From assembly GCF_017355835.1 (NCBI RefSeq), contig NZ_JAFEWF010000013.1, forward strand, positions 1 through 64,000: a stretch of 64,000 nucleotides of DNA, given 5' to 3'. The translations under genes were made by a program, and so were the position numbers. This document shows positions 43,410 through 52,870 of this stretch, in pieces (the stretch's first letter is position 1; each line of letters opens with the position of its first letter). The stretch is from Desertivirga brevis (GTDB lineage: Bacteria; Bacteroidota; Bacteroidia; Sphingobacteriales; Sphingobacteriaceae). The notes under the pieces were generated by a model. It was not told where the DNA came from and searched no databases. It was given only the letters and a program-made list of their open reading frames with translations.

Positions 43410-44482
43410 TAAAGAGACCAGCAAATGTCTTGGTTACATTAGATTCAATGAAAAACCCTAATACAGGTTTATTTTATTTCGGTTATAGTCTGTCTCAAGC
43501 ACTATTAAATCACGAAAATGCGTATAACGTTATCTTGAACTTTTATCTTCCCAAAAAAGGAACCCCATTATTTGATGGAAAACCCTACACAATAAAGCAT
43601 AATGAATTCTATAAATATTACTTCCCTCAGCGAAATAAATTTGACCTAGTCCATTTTACGGATCAAATTTGCAGACTGAAACCAACGAGAGTTTCTGGGA
43701 AAAAAGTTATTACTATTCATGACTTAAATGTATTGTACGAGAACAACGAACTCTCTCCTGCTCATGTTAAATATTTAAAACGCCTAGGCGATTATATTAG
43801 TGAATGCGATAGGATCGTTGCTATATCAAAATTTGTTGCAAAAGATATCCTTCGACATTTTCCTCAAGCTCAAAACAAGCTGGAAGTCGTTTATAATGGA
43901 GCAGACCAACTTACTATAACTCCAAATCACACCCCTGATTATCAGCCTTCAAAACCATTCATATTTAGTATCGGCGAGCTGCTGGCAAAAAAAAATTTTC
44001 ATGTGCTGCCTGCATTACTACAAGATAATGATTATGAGCTTGTAATATCGGGAAATCGTCACCCTTTGGGTTACGAAAATAAGATATTGGAAGCAGCGCG
44101 AGAGCTAGGATTCGAAAATCGGGTTAAATTAACTGGCCCTGTTAGTGATATAGATAAAGCCTGGTATTACTATAATTGCCTGGCTTTTGCCTTTCCATCG
44201 ATTGCAGAAGGCTTTGGACTGCCTATTATTGAAGCGATGCATTTCGGAAAACCTGTTTTTCTTTCAACACATACCGCTGTGCCCGAGATAGGCGGCGACG
44301 CTGCTTTTTACTTCCAGGACTTCTCCCCGCAGCACATGCAACAAGTTTTCAAGGAGGGTTTAGAAAAATTTATATCTGACCCCAGCCTTAGAAAGAAAGC
44401 TAAGCAAAGAGCAACTGAATTTACGTGGGAAAAGACAGCACAAGCCTACTATAAAATTTACAAGGAATTACTGAATAATTAA
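43406..44482 (+). CDS. Glycosyltransferase family 1
   Basis: 358 residues from the ATG at 43406, which overlaps the previous stop (ATGA); a TTG three codons upstream is less likely. GT-B fold: the N-terminal domain ends near VVYNGADQ, and the C-terminal E-x7-E motif lies in PSIAEGFGLPIIEAMHFGKP. Probably adds a hexose to the surface polysaccharide. Convergent with the next gene. Confidence 0.88.
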   Translation: MIKRPANVLVTLDSMKNPNTGLFYFGYSLSQALLNHENAYNVILNFYLPKKGTPLFDGKPYTIKHNEFYKYYFPQRNKFDLVHFTDQICRLKPTRVSGKKVITIHDLNVLYENNELSPAHVKYLKRLGDYISECDRIVAISKFVAKDILRHFPQAQNKLEVVYNGADQLTITPNHTPDYQPSKPFIFSIGELLAKKNFHVLPALLQDNDYELVISGNRHPLGYENKILEAARELGFENRVKLTGPVSDIDKAWYYYNCLAFAFPSIAEGFGLPIIEAMHFGKPVFLSTHTAVPEIGGDAAFYFQDFSPQHMQQVFKEGLEKFISDPSLRKKAKQRATEFTWEKTAQAYYKIYKELLNN

Positions 44483-44491
44483 AGGATACAA

Positions 44492-45211
44492 CTAGCCCTT
44501 CCTATACAATTTCTTGAATTCTCTTATCTTATATCTTATCCAGACTATAAAGCCATAATGCTTAAAAACCAGCCTGGACATGTTTTTTTTCAGAAGCTGG
44601 TCAAAGTCTCGAGAAGAAATGCCCGTATGATTGTAGTTAGCAATCATATAGTCTTTATATATCCATTTAATGGATTTATCAGACCAGCACTCCATATTTA
44701 ATATTGAATCAGCTGAAATTTTGTAATTTAAGTTATACCTGTGACTTTTGAATATTGAAGAAGAATAGAACATAGATTGGTGAGACATCCCAGTTTTAAC
44801 CATTTTGTATGGCGTCATGAATCCAGAACATTTCATGCCTTTATATATAACATTGCCGTAATAGATGGAATGGGCTTCTTTTAGCTCTAAAGCCATATCC
44901 GAAAAACCATCAAGAAGTTCGTCATCCGCCCCTAAAAAAATAACCCAATTACCGGTTACTTCATCAATTGCTTTATTCATAGCATCATAAATTCCCCTAT
45001 CTGGTTCACTTTTCCAACAGAATAAGCGATGAGAATTCGACTTTAAAATATCAACTGTTTGGTCTGTACTTGCTCCATCCTGAATGATGATCTCCACATT
45101 TGAATACCTTTGGGAATATATACTATTAAGACAGGATTGCAAAGTTGACGCCGCATTCCGGGTTACAATGATAATAGAGATTTTAGGAGCACTGATATTT
45201 GCAATAGTCAT
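44492..45211 (-). CDS. Glycosyltransferase family 2
   Basis: 239 residues, GT-A fold. ISIIIVTRNAASTLQSCLNS starts the domain, IIQDGASTDQT binds the nucleotide sugar, DRGIYDAMNKAID is typical, and FLGADDEL carries the DXD-like metal site. It is a paralog of the protein at 47206, which lies on the other side of the ABC exporter and in opposite orientation. C-terminal basic tail. Confidence 0.88.
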   Translation of the reverse strand: MTIANISAPKISIIIVTRNAASTLQSCLNSIYSQRYSNVEIIIQDGASTDQTVDILKSNSHRLFCWKSEPDRGIYDAMNKAIDEVTGNWVIFLGADDELLDGFSDMALELKEAHSIYYGNVIYKGMKCSGFMTPYKMVKTGMSHQSMFYSSSIFKSHRYNLNYKISADSILNMECWSDKSIKWIYKDYMIANYNHTGISSRDFDQLLKKNMSRLVFKHYGFIVWIRYKIREFKKLYRKG

Positions 45212-45361
45212 TTAAGCCTTTTTTATGGGTGATAAAAAGAAAACAAACATATTGATATATTTTGACTCAGAATGTCATCGAAATCCCGGGAAATCTTCGA
45301 CTCCTAAGTATTGGTTAGGTCAAAAAATAAGAGCAATTTAAAGAACTACAATAGGAAACTT

Positions 45362-45369
45362 TACCTTTG
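45362..45369 (+). promoter_or_regulatory. Candidate -7 box for the ABC exporter
   Basis: TACCTTTG matches TAnnTTTG, 16 bases ahead of the ATG at 45386. A TTTA sits at a 21-base spacing upstream, one base from the -33 consensus. Confidence 0.5.
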
Positions 45370-45385
45370 CAGATTAAGCATATAA

Positions 45386-47206
45386 ATGAAAACGTACTTT
45401 AGGTTATTATCCTTTGCTAGTCCGATTGGAAAGTTCGCTGTACCATATATTTTCACGACACTTCTACATGTTGTCTTCAATACCCTAAACCTTGCCCTCT
45501 TAGTTCCACTACTTACCTTCTTATTTGATACAACAAAGAAGGGGAAGATTTACGAACAGCCAGATAATTTCTGGGATATAATGGGAGCATTCAACTTCTA
45601 TTCCCAAGAGATAAACAGGACCTACGGTACTTATGGAGCACTCCAATTTATTTGCATAATTATTGTTATTTCTGTTTTACTCAGCAACCTCTTCAAGTAT
45701 TTCTCACAGAGAGTTATGGAGAATTTAAGAATTCATACGCTACTCAATATCAGGAAAACGGTGTTCGAAAACGTAATGAACATGCATCTTGGCTTTTTTA
45801 ATAATGAAAGAAAAGGAGATATCTTGTCAAAGATAACTAACGATGTTCAGGTAGTTCAATTTACGGTTACAGGCACGTTGCAAGTGATCTTCAGAGAGCC
45901 CTTTCAACTTATCGCATATTTGATCGCCCTATTTGGCATCTCTTACAAACTAACTTTCGTTTCAATCCTGTTTATTCCCGTTTCCGCGATATTTATAGCA
46001 AGATTAGTAAAAAGTCTAAAAAATCAGGCTTTTGGATCTCAAGCATCGTTTGGAACAATGGTTAGTAATTTGGAGGAGGCACTTTCAGGAATAAAAATAA
46101 TCAAAGCATTTAATGCCACCAGCTTTATTACCGAAAAGTTCAACAAGGAGAATGAAAACTTTTCTGAAATTGGCCGGCAGATGGCAAAAAGACAACAACT
46201 AGCATCTCCTATATCGGAATTCCTAGGAGTAGTAATGGTTGCTTTTATTTTGTTGTATGGAGGAAGCCTTGTCCTTAGTGGTAGTTCAGAGCTTACTGCG
46301 CCAGCTTTCATCGCATATATAGGTATATTTTCACAGCTTACACGACCCGCAAAAGCACTTTCAGATTCTTTTACAGGCATTAACCTTGGTTTAGCTGCGG
46401 GTGAACGTATTTTAGAGCTGGTTGACATGAGACCAGAAATACAAAATTCTCAAAACGCTAAGTCAGTTTCCGGCTTTGACTACGCAATTGAACTGGAGAA
46501 CATCACTTTTGCATACGGAGAGAAAATAATTTTAAATGAGGTGTCGTTAACAATACCTAGAGGTAAAACAGTAGCATTAGTTGGCCCTTCAGGAGGCGGA
46601 AAATCGACATTAATGGATTTGATCCCCCGGTTTATTGAACCAAAGGAAGGTCGCATATTATTTGATGGAATAGATATTAAAGATATCGAAATGGACTCAT
46701 TAAGAGCTCAAATGGGTTTTGTGAATCAGGAGTCAATTCTGTTTAACGATACGATTTTTAACAATATAGCCTTCGGTAAAACTACCGCAACTCAAGACCA
46801 GGTAGAAGCAGCCGCTAGAATAGCAAATGCACACGAGTTTATTCTCAAAACCGACGAAGGCTACTACACTAATATTGGGGATAGAGGTGTTAAGCTGTCG
46901 GGCGGTCAAAAACAGAGACTTAGCATTGCCCGAGCTGTGCTAAAAAACCCTCCTATAATGCTTCTAGACGAAGCTACTTCAGCCCTCGACACTGAATCAG
47001 AAAAACTGGTGCAAGATGCATTGAATAAACTGATGGCAAACCGTACCACGCTGGTGATTGCACATCGTCTTAGTACCATTCAAAATGCTGATATTATTGT
47101 CGTTCTTGACGCAGGAAGAATTGTTGAAAAGGGCACCCATTCTGAGTTGATGTCGCGAAATGGACTTTATAAACGTTTAATTGAAATGCAAACGTTTAGT
47201 GAGTAA
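45386..47206 (+). CDS. ABC exporter (MsbA-type), fused permease and ATPase
   Basis: 606 residues. Six predicted helices (about 20-335), then an ATPase with Walker A VGPSGGGKSTLMDL, signature LSGGQKQRLSIARAVL, Walker B IMLLDEATSALD. In a glycan cluster, such proteins flip lipid-linked saccharide or lipid A. It is separate from the exporter at 31613. Stop overlaps the next gene by one base. Confidence 0.9.
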   Translation: MKTYFRLLSFASPIGKFAVPYIFTTLLHVVFNTLNLALLVPLLTFLFDTTKKGKIYEQPDNFWDIMGAFNFYSQEINRTYGTYGALQFICIIIVISVLLSNLFKYFSQRVMENLRIHTLLNIRKTVFENVMNMHLGFFNNERKGDILSKITNDVQVVQFTVTGTLQVIFREPFQLIAYLIALFGISYKLTFVSILFIPVSAIFIARLVKSLKNQAFGSQASFGTMVSNLEEALSGIKIIKAFNATSFITEKFNKENENFSEIGRQMAKRQQLASPISEFLGVVMVAFILLYGGSLVLSGSSELTAPAFIAYIGIFSQLTRPAKALSDSFTGINLGLAAGERILELVDMRPEIQNSQNAKSVSGFDYAIELENITFAYGEKIILNEVSLTIPRGKTVALVGPSGGGKSTLMDLIPRFIEPKEGRILFDGIDIKDIEMDSLRAQMGFVNQESILFNDTIFNNIAFGKTTATQDQVEAAARIANAHEFILKTDEGYYTNIGDRGVKLSGGQKQRLSIARAVLKNPPIMLLDEATSALDTESEKLVQDALNKLMANRTTLVIAHRLSTIQNADIIVVLDAGRIVEKGTHSELMSRNGLYKRLIEMQTFSE

Positions 47207-47973
47207 TGTCAAATATAGAGGTAAAAAAAAAGCTAGAAAACACCATAGAGGGACCTGGTCTCCCACTTATCTCGGTTATAACCGTTGTAAAAAATTCTGC
47301 ATATTGTCTTGAAAGATGCATTCAATCTGTTGTTAATCAGGAGTACAAAAACATTGAACACGTAATTGTTGATGGTGAGAGCACCGATGGAACCGTTGAA
47401 ATATTAAAGAAATATAACGAAAGTCTTGGTTATTGGATCAGCGAGAAGGACACTGGAATTTATAACGCAATGAATAAAGCAATTGAATTCACAAAAGGTA
47501 AATGGCTTATGTTCTTAGGTGCAGACGACTTCCTTCTCCCAGGATTTAGCGAGTTCGCATTACAATTAAAGAGTCCTCAAACTATCTACTACGGATGTTG
47601 CCTTTGGGGAAATCGGGTGTTAAATACAGAACCTTATACACAAAAATCTTTACCATTCGAATGTATTTGTCATCAAGGGATCTTGTACCCACGAAGTGTT
47701 TTCGAGAAGTACAGATATAATGAAAAATACACGGTAGCAGCAGATTATTACCTTAATATACAGTGCTGGACAGATAAAAGCTTCGGTAAATTCCACTGGC
47801 CTTTTCTCATTTCTAATTTTACCCAGGGAGGGTTTTCCGAATCTACATTAGACGAGGCCTTTGAGAATGACTTCGAAGATATTTTGAAAAAGTATCTAAA
47901 GACTAAGTACTATTTACGTTACCGGTTTAAAAAATTCAAAAAAAGATTAAAAAAAACAAAAGTGGATGATTAA
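47206..47973 (+). CDS. Glycosyltransferase family 2
   Basis: 255 residues, GT-A fold. ISVITVVKNSAYCLERCIQS, HVIVDGESTDGT and DTGIYNAMNKAIE with FLGADDF are the family signatures, closely like those of the protein at 44492. The C-terminal tail is highly basic (RFKKFKKRLKKTK), suggesting membrane surface attachment. Overlaps both neighbours by one and eight bases. Confidence 0.88.
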   Translation: MSNIEVKKKLENTIEGPGLPLISVITVVKNSAYCLERCIQSVVNQEYKNIEHVIVDGESTDGTVEILKKYNESLGYWISEKDTGIYNAMNKAIEFTKGKWLMFLGADDFLLPGFSEFALQLKSPQTIYYGCCLWGNRVLNTEPYTQKSLPFECICHQGILYPRSVFEKYRYNEKYTVAADYYLNIQCWTDKSFGKFHWPFLISNFTQGGFSESTLDEAFENDFEDILKKYLKTKYYLRYRFKKFKKRLKKTKVDD

Positions 47974-49069
47974 GATTCAGTTTGACCATCAGCATTTTTC
48001 TAACCAGGTCTTTGGAGGAATTTCCCGCTATTTCGCTAACATCCAGGCAGCGTTGTCTGAATCTGATGAGTTTTCATTCGACAGAGGAATTTACTTTACT
48101 AAAAATTATTACTTAAAGGATGAGAAGTTCCCTTTGCCGAGAATTATTTCCCGGTATATGATAAAAAAATATTCTGACAGTCGTATTTATCGAAAAAACA
48201 CACGGTATTCACTTAAGTGTATTCAAAAAAACAAATACGATTTATTTCACCCTACCTATTATGATCCATATTTTGTGGATCATGTTAAAGTCCCCGTTGT
48301 ACTAACCGTCCATGATCTAATACATGAGAAATTTCCCTTATATTTTCCTTTAGATGACGAAACAACTCATCAAAAACGGCTTACAATAGAGCGAACAAAT
48401 CATTTCATCGCAATTTCCGAGTCGACAAAACGGGATTTACAGGAATATTATCAGATACCGGAAGATCAGATAACTGTTATATATCACGGTTATAATCCTA
48501 TCGATTTTTCTGGAAGAATTTCGAAGGACTACGGGAATTACATTCTCTTTGTTGGAGATAGAACTAGTTATAAAAACTTCCTCACATTTCTTCAGGCCGT
48601 AAAAGAGATTGTTGAGAACTATAGGGACATAGAAATAATTTGTGCAGGAGGTGAAGCCTTTCGAAGTGTTGAAAAGGAAGTAATTCATAGATTAGGACTT
48701 TCAGATCGAATAAGACAGTTTAAGGTTAATGACGCAGAGTTACATCAACTTTATAAACATGCATTAGTATATGTAAACCCCTCCCTATATGAGGGGTTTG
48801 GCCTTCCAATACTTGAAGCATTTGCAGCAAGCTGTCCCGTAGCTTTAAGCAATACCAGTTGTTTCAGAGAAGTTGGAGGTGATGCTGCTGTATACTTCGA
48901 TCCCTACGAGCCGTCTTCAATTACAGAAGCCATTCAATCTATTCTATTTGACACAGCCGCTCGTCAAACTCTCACTAACAAAATGCCTGCGCAGTTGAGC
49001 CGATTTTCAATGAGTAGTTGCATGGAAAAGACTAAATTAGTTTATAAAAAAATATTAGATAAAAGCTAA
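47966..49069 (+). CDS. Glycosyltransferase family 1
   Basis: 367 residues, GT-B. PVVLTVHDLIHEKFP and FIAISESTKRDLQEYY are N-domain features; VNPSLYEGFGLPILEAFAAS carries the E-x7-E donor site. The start at 47966 overlaps the previous gene by 8 bases. Probably a hexosyltransferase of the surface polysaccharide. Confidence 0.88.
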   Translation: MIKIQFDHQHFSNQVFGGISRYFANIQAALSESDEFSFDRGIYFTKNYYLKDEKFPLPRIISRYMIKKYSDSRIYRKNTRYSLKCIQKNKYDLFHPTYYDPYFVDHVKVPVVLTVHDLIHEKFPLYFPLDDETTHQKRLTIERTNHFIAISESTKRDLQEYYQIPEDQITVIYHGYNPIDFSGRISKDYGNYILFVGDRTSYKNFLTFLQAVKEIVENYRDIEIICAGGEAFRSVEKEVIHRLGLSDRIRQFKVNDAELHQLYKHALVYVNPSLYEGFGLPILEAFAASCPVALSNTSCFREVGGDAAVYFDPYEPSSITEAIQSILFDTAARQTLTNKMPAQLSRFSMSSCMEKTKLVYKKILDKS

Positions 49070-49070
49070 G

Positions 49071-50786
49071 ATGATCCACTTCGCTAAGTCTCCTGTATTA
49101 TTTCTTATATTTAATCGACCTGAGCAAACTAAACTTGTTTTTGATCGGATTAGAGAGGCAAAACCAACAAAGCTTTACATTGCTGCTGACGGGCCCAGGC
49201 CCGAAAGGAATGAGTTAGATAGCTGTAAGGCAACGCGTGATATAGTAAAACATATAGATTGGCAATGTGAGGTTAAGACGCTTTTCAGGGAAGAAAACCT
49301 GGGGTGTAAAGAGGCGGTTTCAAGTGCTATAGATTGGTTCTTTCAAAATGAAGAAGAAGGTATAATTTTGGAAGACGACTGCTTGCCTTCAAATGATTTC
49401 TTCCGGTTTTGCGATACGCTTCTTGAGAAATACCGGTTTGATAGCAGAATTCGCCACATTTCCGGCTGTAATTTACAGCATGGGAGATTTCGTGGAGACC
49501 ATACCTACTATTTCTCTAATATGACCCACGTCTGGGGTTGGGCCTCTTGGAGAAGAGTTTGGAAGGATTACGATAAGAACCTGTCTAATTATGAAGACCA
49601 TGAAGTGTTTAGTCGTTTTATAGCGATTTTCCGGGAGCCACTTATCGCGGAAAGCTGGACGAACATTTTCAAGATGGTTAAAGCAGGAGAAATCGATACC
49701 TGGGATTACCAACTTACATTAATAAACTTTTTTAATCATAGCCTCTCAATTATTCCCAACTACAATCTTATAACCAATATTGGTTTCGGAGAAAATGCTA
49801 CTCATACTTTTACTACTGATGACCCTAATGCCCGAATTCCTCTGTCTTCATTACCAGAGCAGATTTTAGATCCAAGATATTTTTTGCCTCAAATAGAGGC
49901 TGACTATTATACTCTAAATCTTGATTTCGATTTGGAAGCCCGAAAAGAGCGAATCTTGAAAGAAGCAGCAAAGAGGAAGGGTTGGATTAAGCGAGCCAAG
50001 TACAAGTTTAAAAAGTGGCGAAAAAGGAATAAGAAGACTGAACGAGACAAGATCGAGGATTTTTACCTACAAGTAAACCCTTCAATAAAAGATCTTAAGC
50101 TTACCTCCCAGCTTCCGAACGAATTACAACTACAACAAGAAATTGAGACCCATCGTAATGTCTCTTACTCTCAGGAGGGAGAAGATGCAGTTCTTGGACG
50201 CATTTTCGAATTCCAGCCTTCAGGCTTTTTTGTAGATATAGGTGCGCATCACCCACTTAGGTTTTCCAATACATACAAGTTTTATGAAAAAGGCTGGCGG
50301 GGTATTAATATCGATGCTATGCCAGGAAGTATGGACAGCTTTAAAAAGTTCAGACCAAGAGATATAAATCAGGAAATTCCTGTTTCTGATAAAGAAGAAT
50401 CCATTCCATTTTATATTTTCAACGAGCCGGCTCTTAATACTTTCTCCAATTCTATGGCCGAGGAAAGAAATGGTAAAGAACATTACCGTATCGAACAAAC
50501 GGTCGAATTAAAGACCAAAACATTAGAAAACATTTTAAATGAATACCTACCGGAGAATCAAGAAATCGACTTTTTATCAATAGATGCAGAAGGATTTGAT
50601 GTTAATGTTATTAAGTCAAATAACTGGACGAAATACAGGCCCAAAATAGTTTTAATTGAAAATGAAGTCAACTTGAATAATGTTGATAAATCGAGTATTC
50701 ATCAATTGATGATTCAGTACAACTATGAATTATATGCAAAGACCGTAAAGACGTACTTATACAAAGAAAAAAATTTCGAAATATAA
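49071..50786 (+). CDS. Fusion of a glycosyltransferase and an FkbM-type methyltransferase
   Basis: 571 residues. The N-terminal GT-A-like domain (1-about 290) opens SPVLFLIFNRPEQTKLVFDR and contains IILEDDCLPS and VWGWASWRRVWKDYD; the same domain stands alone at 51871. A basic linker (about 300-335, KFKKWRKRNKK) leads to an FkbM domain (about 360-565) with FVDIGAHHPLRFSNT and DFLSIDAEGFDVNVI. A bifunctional sugar-transfer and O-methylation enzyme is inferred. No metal site of the first domain beyond EDD is obvious. Follows the previous gene by one base. Confidence 0.83.
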   Translation: MIHFAKSPVLFLIFNRPEQTKLVFDRIREAKPTKLYIAADGPRPERNELDSCKATRDIVKHIDWQCEVKTLFREENLGCKEAVSSAIDWFFQNEEEGIILEDDCLPSNDFFRFCDTLLEKYRFDSRIRHISGCNLQHGRFRGDHTYYFSNMTHVWGWASWRRVWKDYDKNLSNYEDHEVFSRFIAIFREPLIAESWTNIFKMVKAGEIDTWDYQLTLINFFNHSLSIIPNYNLITNIGFGENATHTFTTDDPNARIPLSSLPEQILDPRYFLPQIEADYYTLNLDFDLEARKERILKEAAKRKGWIKRAKYKFKKWRKRNKKTERDKIEDFYLQVNPSIKDLKLTSQLPNELQLQQEIETHRNVSYSQEGEDAVLGRIFEFQPSGFFVDIGAHHPLRFSNTYKFYEKGWRGINIDAMPGSMDSFKKFRPRDINQEIPVSDKEESIPFYIFNEPALNTFSNSMAEERNGKEHYRIEQTVELKTKTLENILNEYLPENQEIDFLSIDAEGFDVNVIKSNNWTKYRPKIVLIENEVNLNNVDKSSIHQLMIQYNYELYAKTVKTYLYKEKNFEI

Positions 50787-50804
50787 ATTAAAGAGGACCT
50801 ACAG

Positions 50805-51833
50805 CTAAGCGATCTTATAGGCTTTAAAATAATTTTTATAGTATCCCTTTATAAAAAACTGTAAACTTCTTCCCAAGGACTTGGTAATCCACCTCAATGG
50901 AATTCTATCTTCATTAAATCTCTGAATGGGATTCACAATTTTGATCTCCCTTTCAGAGTTAACGAGTTCATTGATGTATCTTCTATAAATCAACTCAATT
51001 GTTTTGGGTGCCAGGAAATAATGTTCTGCAGTTAACCTGAAAGTATTTGCTTCTGCATACCGAAAATCGTGGAAATGATAAAAAATTAATTGAAAAACCG
51101 ACCCTGTCTTAATTTCGTTCCCATAAATTTTCTCGCCCACCTCAGAAAATTCATATTGTTGAACATTCCAAGGCGCAACCCCACCTCCCAGGTGCTGGAG
51201 CTCATGTACCCCTTCGAACTTCTCCCTCCAGCAGTCTAAATACTTTTGGTCGCCAAACTTGCCATCCTCAACACGGTTATAACACCATTCTAAGCAAGCA
51301 TCTCGCCACCAGTTTAGAACCCTAAGCCCTTCAGGAGTGCTTCTGAAACTGACAAATTGAACGCAATATTTTCCATTCTTAGATTGATCATGCTCCGGAG
51401 TAAAACGATGTTCAGTAATTAGAACGGAATTGGTTCCCATTTCGGCTAATAGCACTCGCGGATCTTCGAAGAATAAAAGATCAGCATCAAGATAGGTGCA
51501 ATGATTTAAATTAAAGTTGTTTATACAATACAATATGGCAGAAGAAGTAGAAGTCCAGCAATACTCCCCTGCAGTGCGGGTAGGCTTTACTGTTAATAAA
51601 TCTTTATCCTCGAAGTTCCTTAAGGGAATTATTGTTGCCTTGTCCAGTCTAAGTTTACAAAGTGTGTTATAACAGTCATCATCAAATGCAATAATATATA
51701 AATGAAATCGATTACAATGCTCGTTTAATGAATTGTACAACGCCAGGCCTCTTGACAAATAAACTGAATTGAAAAGGGTACAAAAATTAAGTAATTCATC
51801 ATTAGACGAAAAATCTGCAAATTCTCTGCTCAT
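50805..51833 (-). CDS. Glycosyltransferase (GT8-like nucleotide-diphospho-sugar transferase)
   Basis: 342 residues, soluble, GT-A-like. CTLFNSVYLSRGLALYNSLN, HLYIIAFDDDCYNTL and CTYLDADLLFFEDP (the DXD) mark it as a GT8-like transferase; GDQKYLDCW and HLGGGVAPWN are conserved parts of the acceptor side. Transcribed against its neighbours, so it may be a separate unit within the cluster. Confidence 0.82.
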   Translation of the reverse strand: MSREFADFSSNDELLNFCTLFNSVYLSRGLALYNSLNEHCNRFHLYIIAFDDDCYNTLCKLRLDKATIIPLRNFEDKDLLTVKPTRTAGEYCWTSTSSAILYCINNFNLNHCTYLDADLLFFEDPRVLLAEMGTNSVLITEHRFTPEHDQSKNGKYCVQFVSFRSTPEGLRVLNWWRDACLEWCYNRVEDGKFGDQKYLDCWREKFEGVHELQHLGGGVAPWNVQQYEFSEVGEKIYGNEIKTGSVFQLIFYHFHDFRYAEANTFRLTAEHYFLAPKTIELIYRRYINELVNSEREIKIVNPIQRFNEDRIPLRWITKSLGRSLQFFIKGYYKNYFKAYKIA

Positions 51834-51870
51834 CCTACTTGTCGCAATGTTTCTTGTCTAGACAACAGAA

Positions 51871-52869
51871 GTGAGAAAAAGTACTATAAGAATTATGTAT
51901 TATCTTTACAAAATTGTTATTGTAAAAACTCCCACTTTGAATTTTAGATACGTGGCTTCTTATCAAACGGTTTCACCAGTCCTCTTTTTAATTTTTAACA
52001 GACCAGATACAACAGTAGCGGTATTTGAAAAGATAAAGGAAGCTAGACCTGAAAGGTTATATATAGCAGCAGATGGTCCAAGGTTGGAGAGACCTGGAGA
52101 GATTAAACTTTCTAAAGAGGCAAAGGCAATAGTCGAACAGGTAGACTGGCATTGCGAAATAAAAACCCTGTTCAGGGAAAAAAATTTAGGCTGCAAATAT
52201 GCCGTGTCGTCAGCGATAGATTGGTTTTTTCAACACGAAGAAGAAGGGATTATATTAGAAGATGATTGTTTACCCTCCGCTGATTTTTTCCGGTTTTGCG
52301 ATGAACTCCTGGAGAATTACAGGGATGATAACCGGGTTACTCAAATAACGGGCTGCAATGTTCAGCCTGGAAAAAGATGGGGTTCTGCCAGCTATTATTT
52401 CTCCAATAATATAGAAGTTTGGGGCTGGGCGAGCTGGAAACGAGTTTGGAAGAACTATGACGTCGAATTAAATAACTACAATGAAAAAGAGCTAGAACAG
52501 CATTTACAGGAAATCTATAAGAATAGAATTGTAACTCAAAAATTCATGGAGGCTTTTAACGAGTTAAAGGAAGGAAAAATTGACACCTGGGATTATCAAC
52601 TTCGCTTCATAAATTTTTTTCAAAAAGGCTTGGTAGCTGTTCCGAATTTCAACCTCATAAGTAATATAGGTTTTCGCGCAGATGGTACTCACACAATTAA
52701 TAGTGACCACATTTTTGCAAATATAAAAACAGAGCAACTTCCCGATATAATTACTCACCCTTCAACTTTCACAGCCTGCACTGAAGCTGATCTTCAAACC
52801 TTTTACGCAGATTTTAATATTAAGAAAATGAGTTGGCTAAGGAGATTTAGAAACCTTTTCAAATTTTAA
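51871..52869 (+). CDS. Glycosyltransferase, paralog of the N-terminal half of the 49071 fusion
   Basis: 332 residues. SPVLFLIFNRPDTTVAVFEK, IILEDDCLPS and VWGWASWKRVWKNYD show strong similarity along its length to the first half of the fusion protein. It carries an extra 33-residue N-terminus beginning at GTG 51871; an internal ATG at 51895 is a possible alternative, and the true start is uncertain. It ends two bases before the convergent TIGR04325-type methyltransferase gene. Confidence 0.8.
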   Translation: MRKSTIRIMYYLYKIVIVKTPTLNFRYVASYQTVSPVLFLIFNRPDTTVAVFEKIKEARPERLYIAADGPRLERPGEIKLSKEAKAIVEQVDWHCEIKTLFREKNLGCKYAVSSAIDWFFQHEEEGIILEDDCLPSADFFRFCDELLENYRDDNRVTQITGCNVQPGKRWGSASYYFSNNIEVWGWASWKRVWKNYDVELNNYNEKELEQHLQEIYKNRIVTQKFMEAFNELKEGKIDTWDYQLRFINFFQKGLVAVPNFNLISNIGFRADGTHTINSDHIFANIKTEQLPDIITHPSTFTACTEADLQTFYADFNIKKMSWLRRFRNLFKF

Positions 52870-52870
52870 A

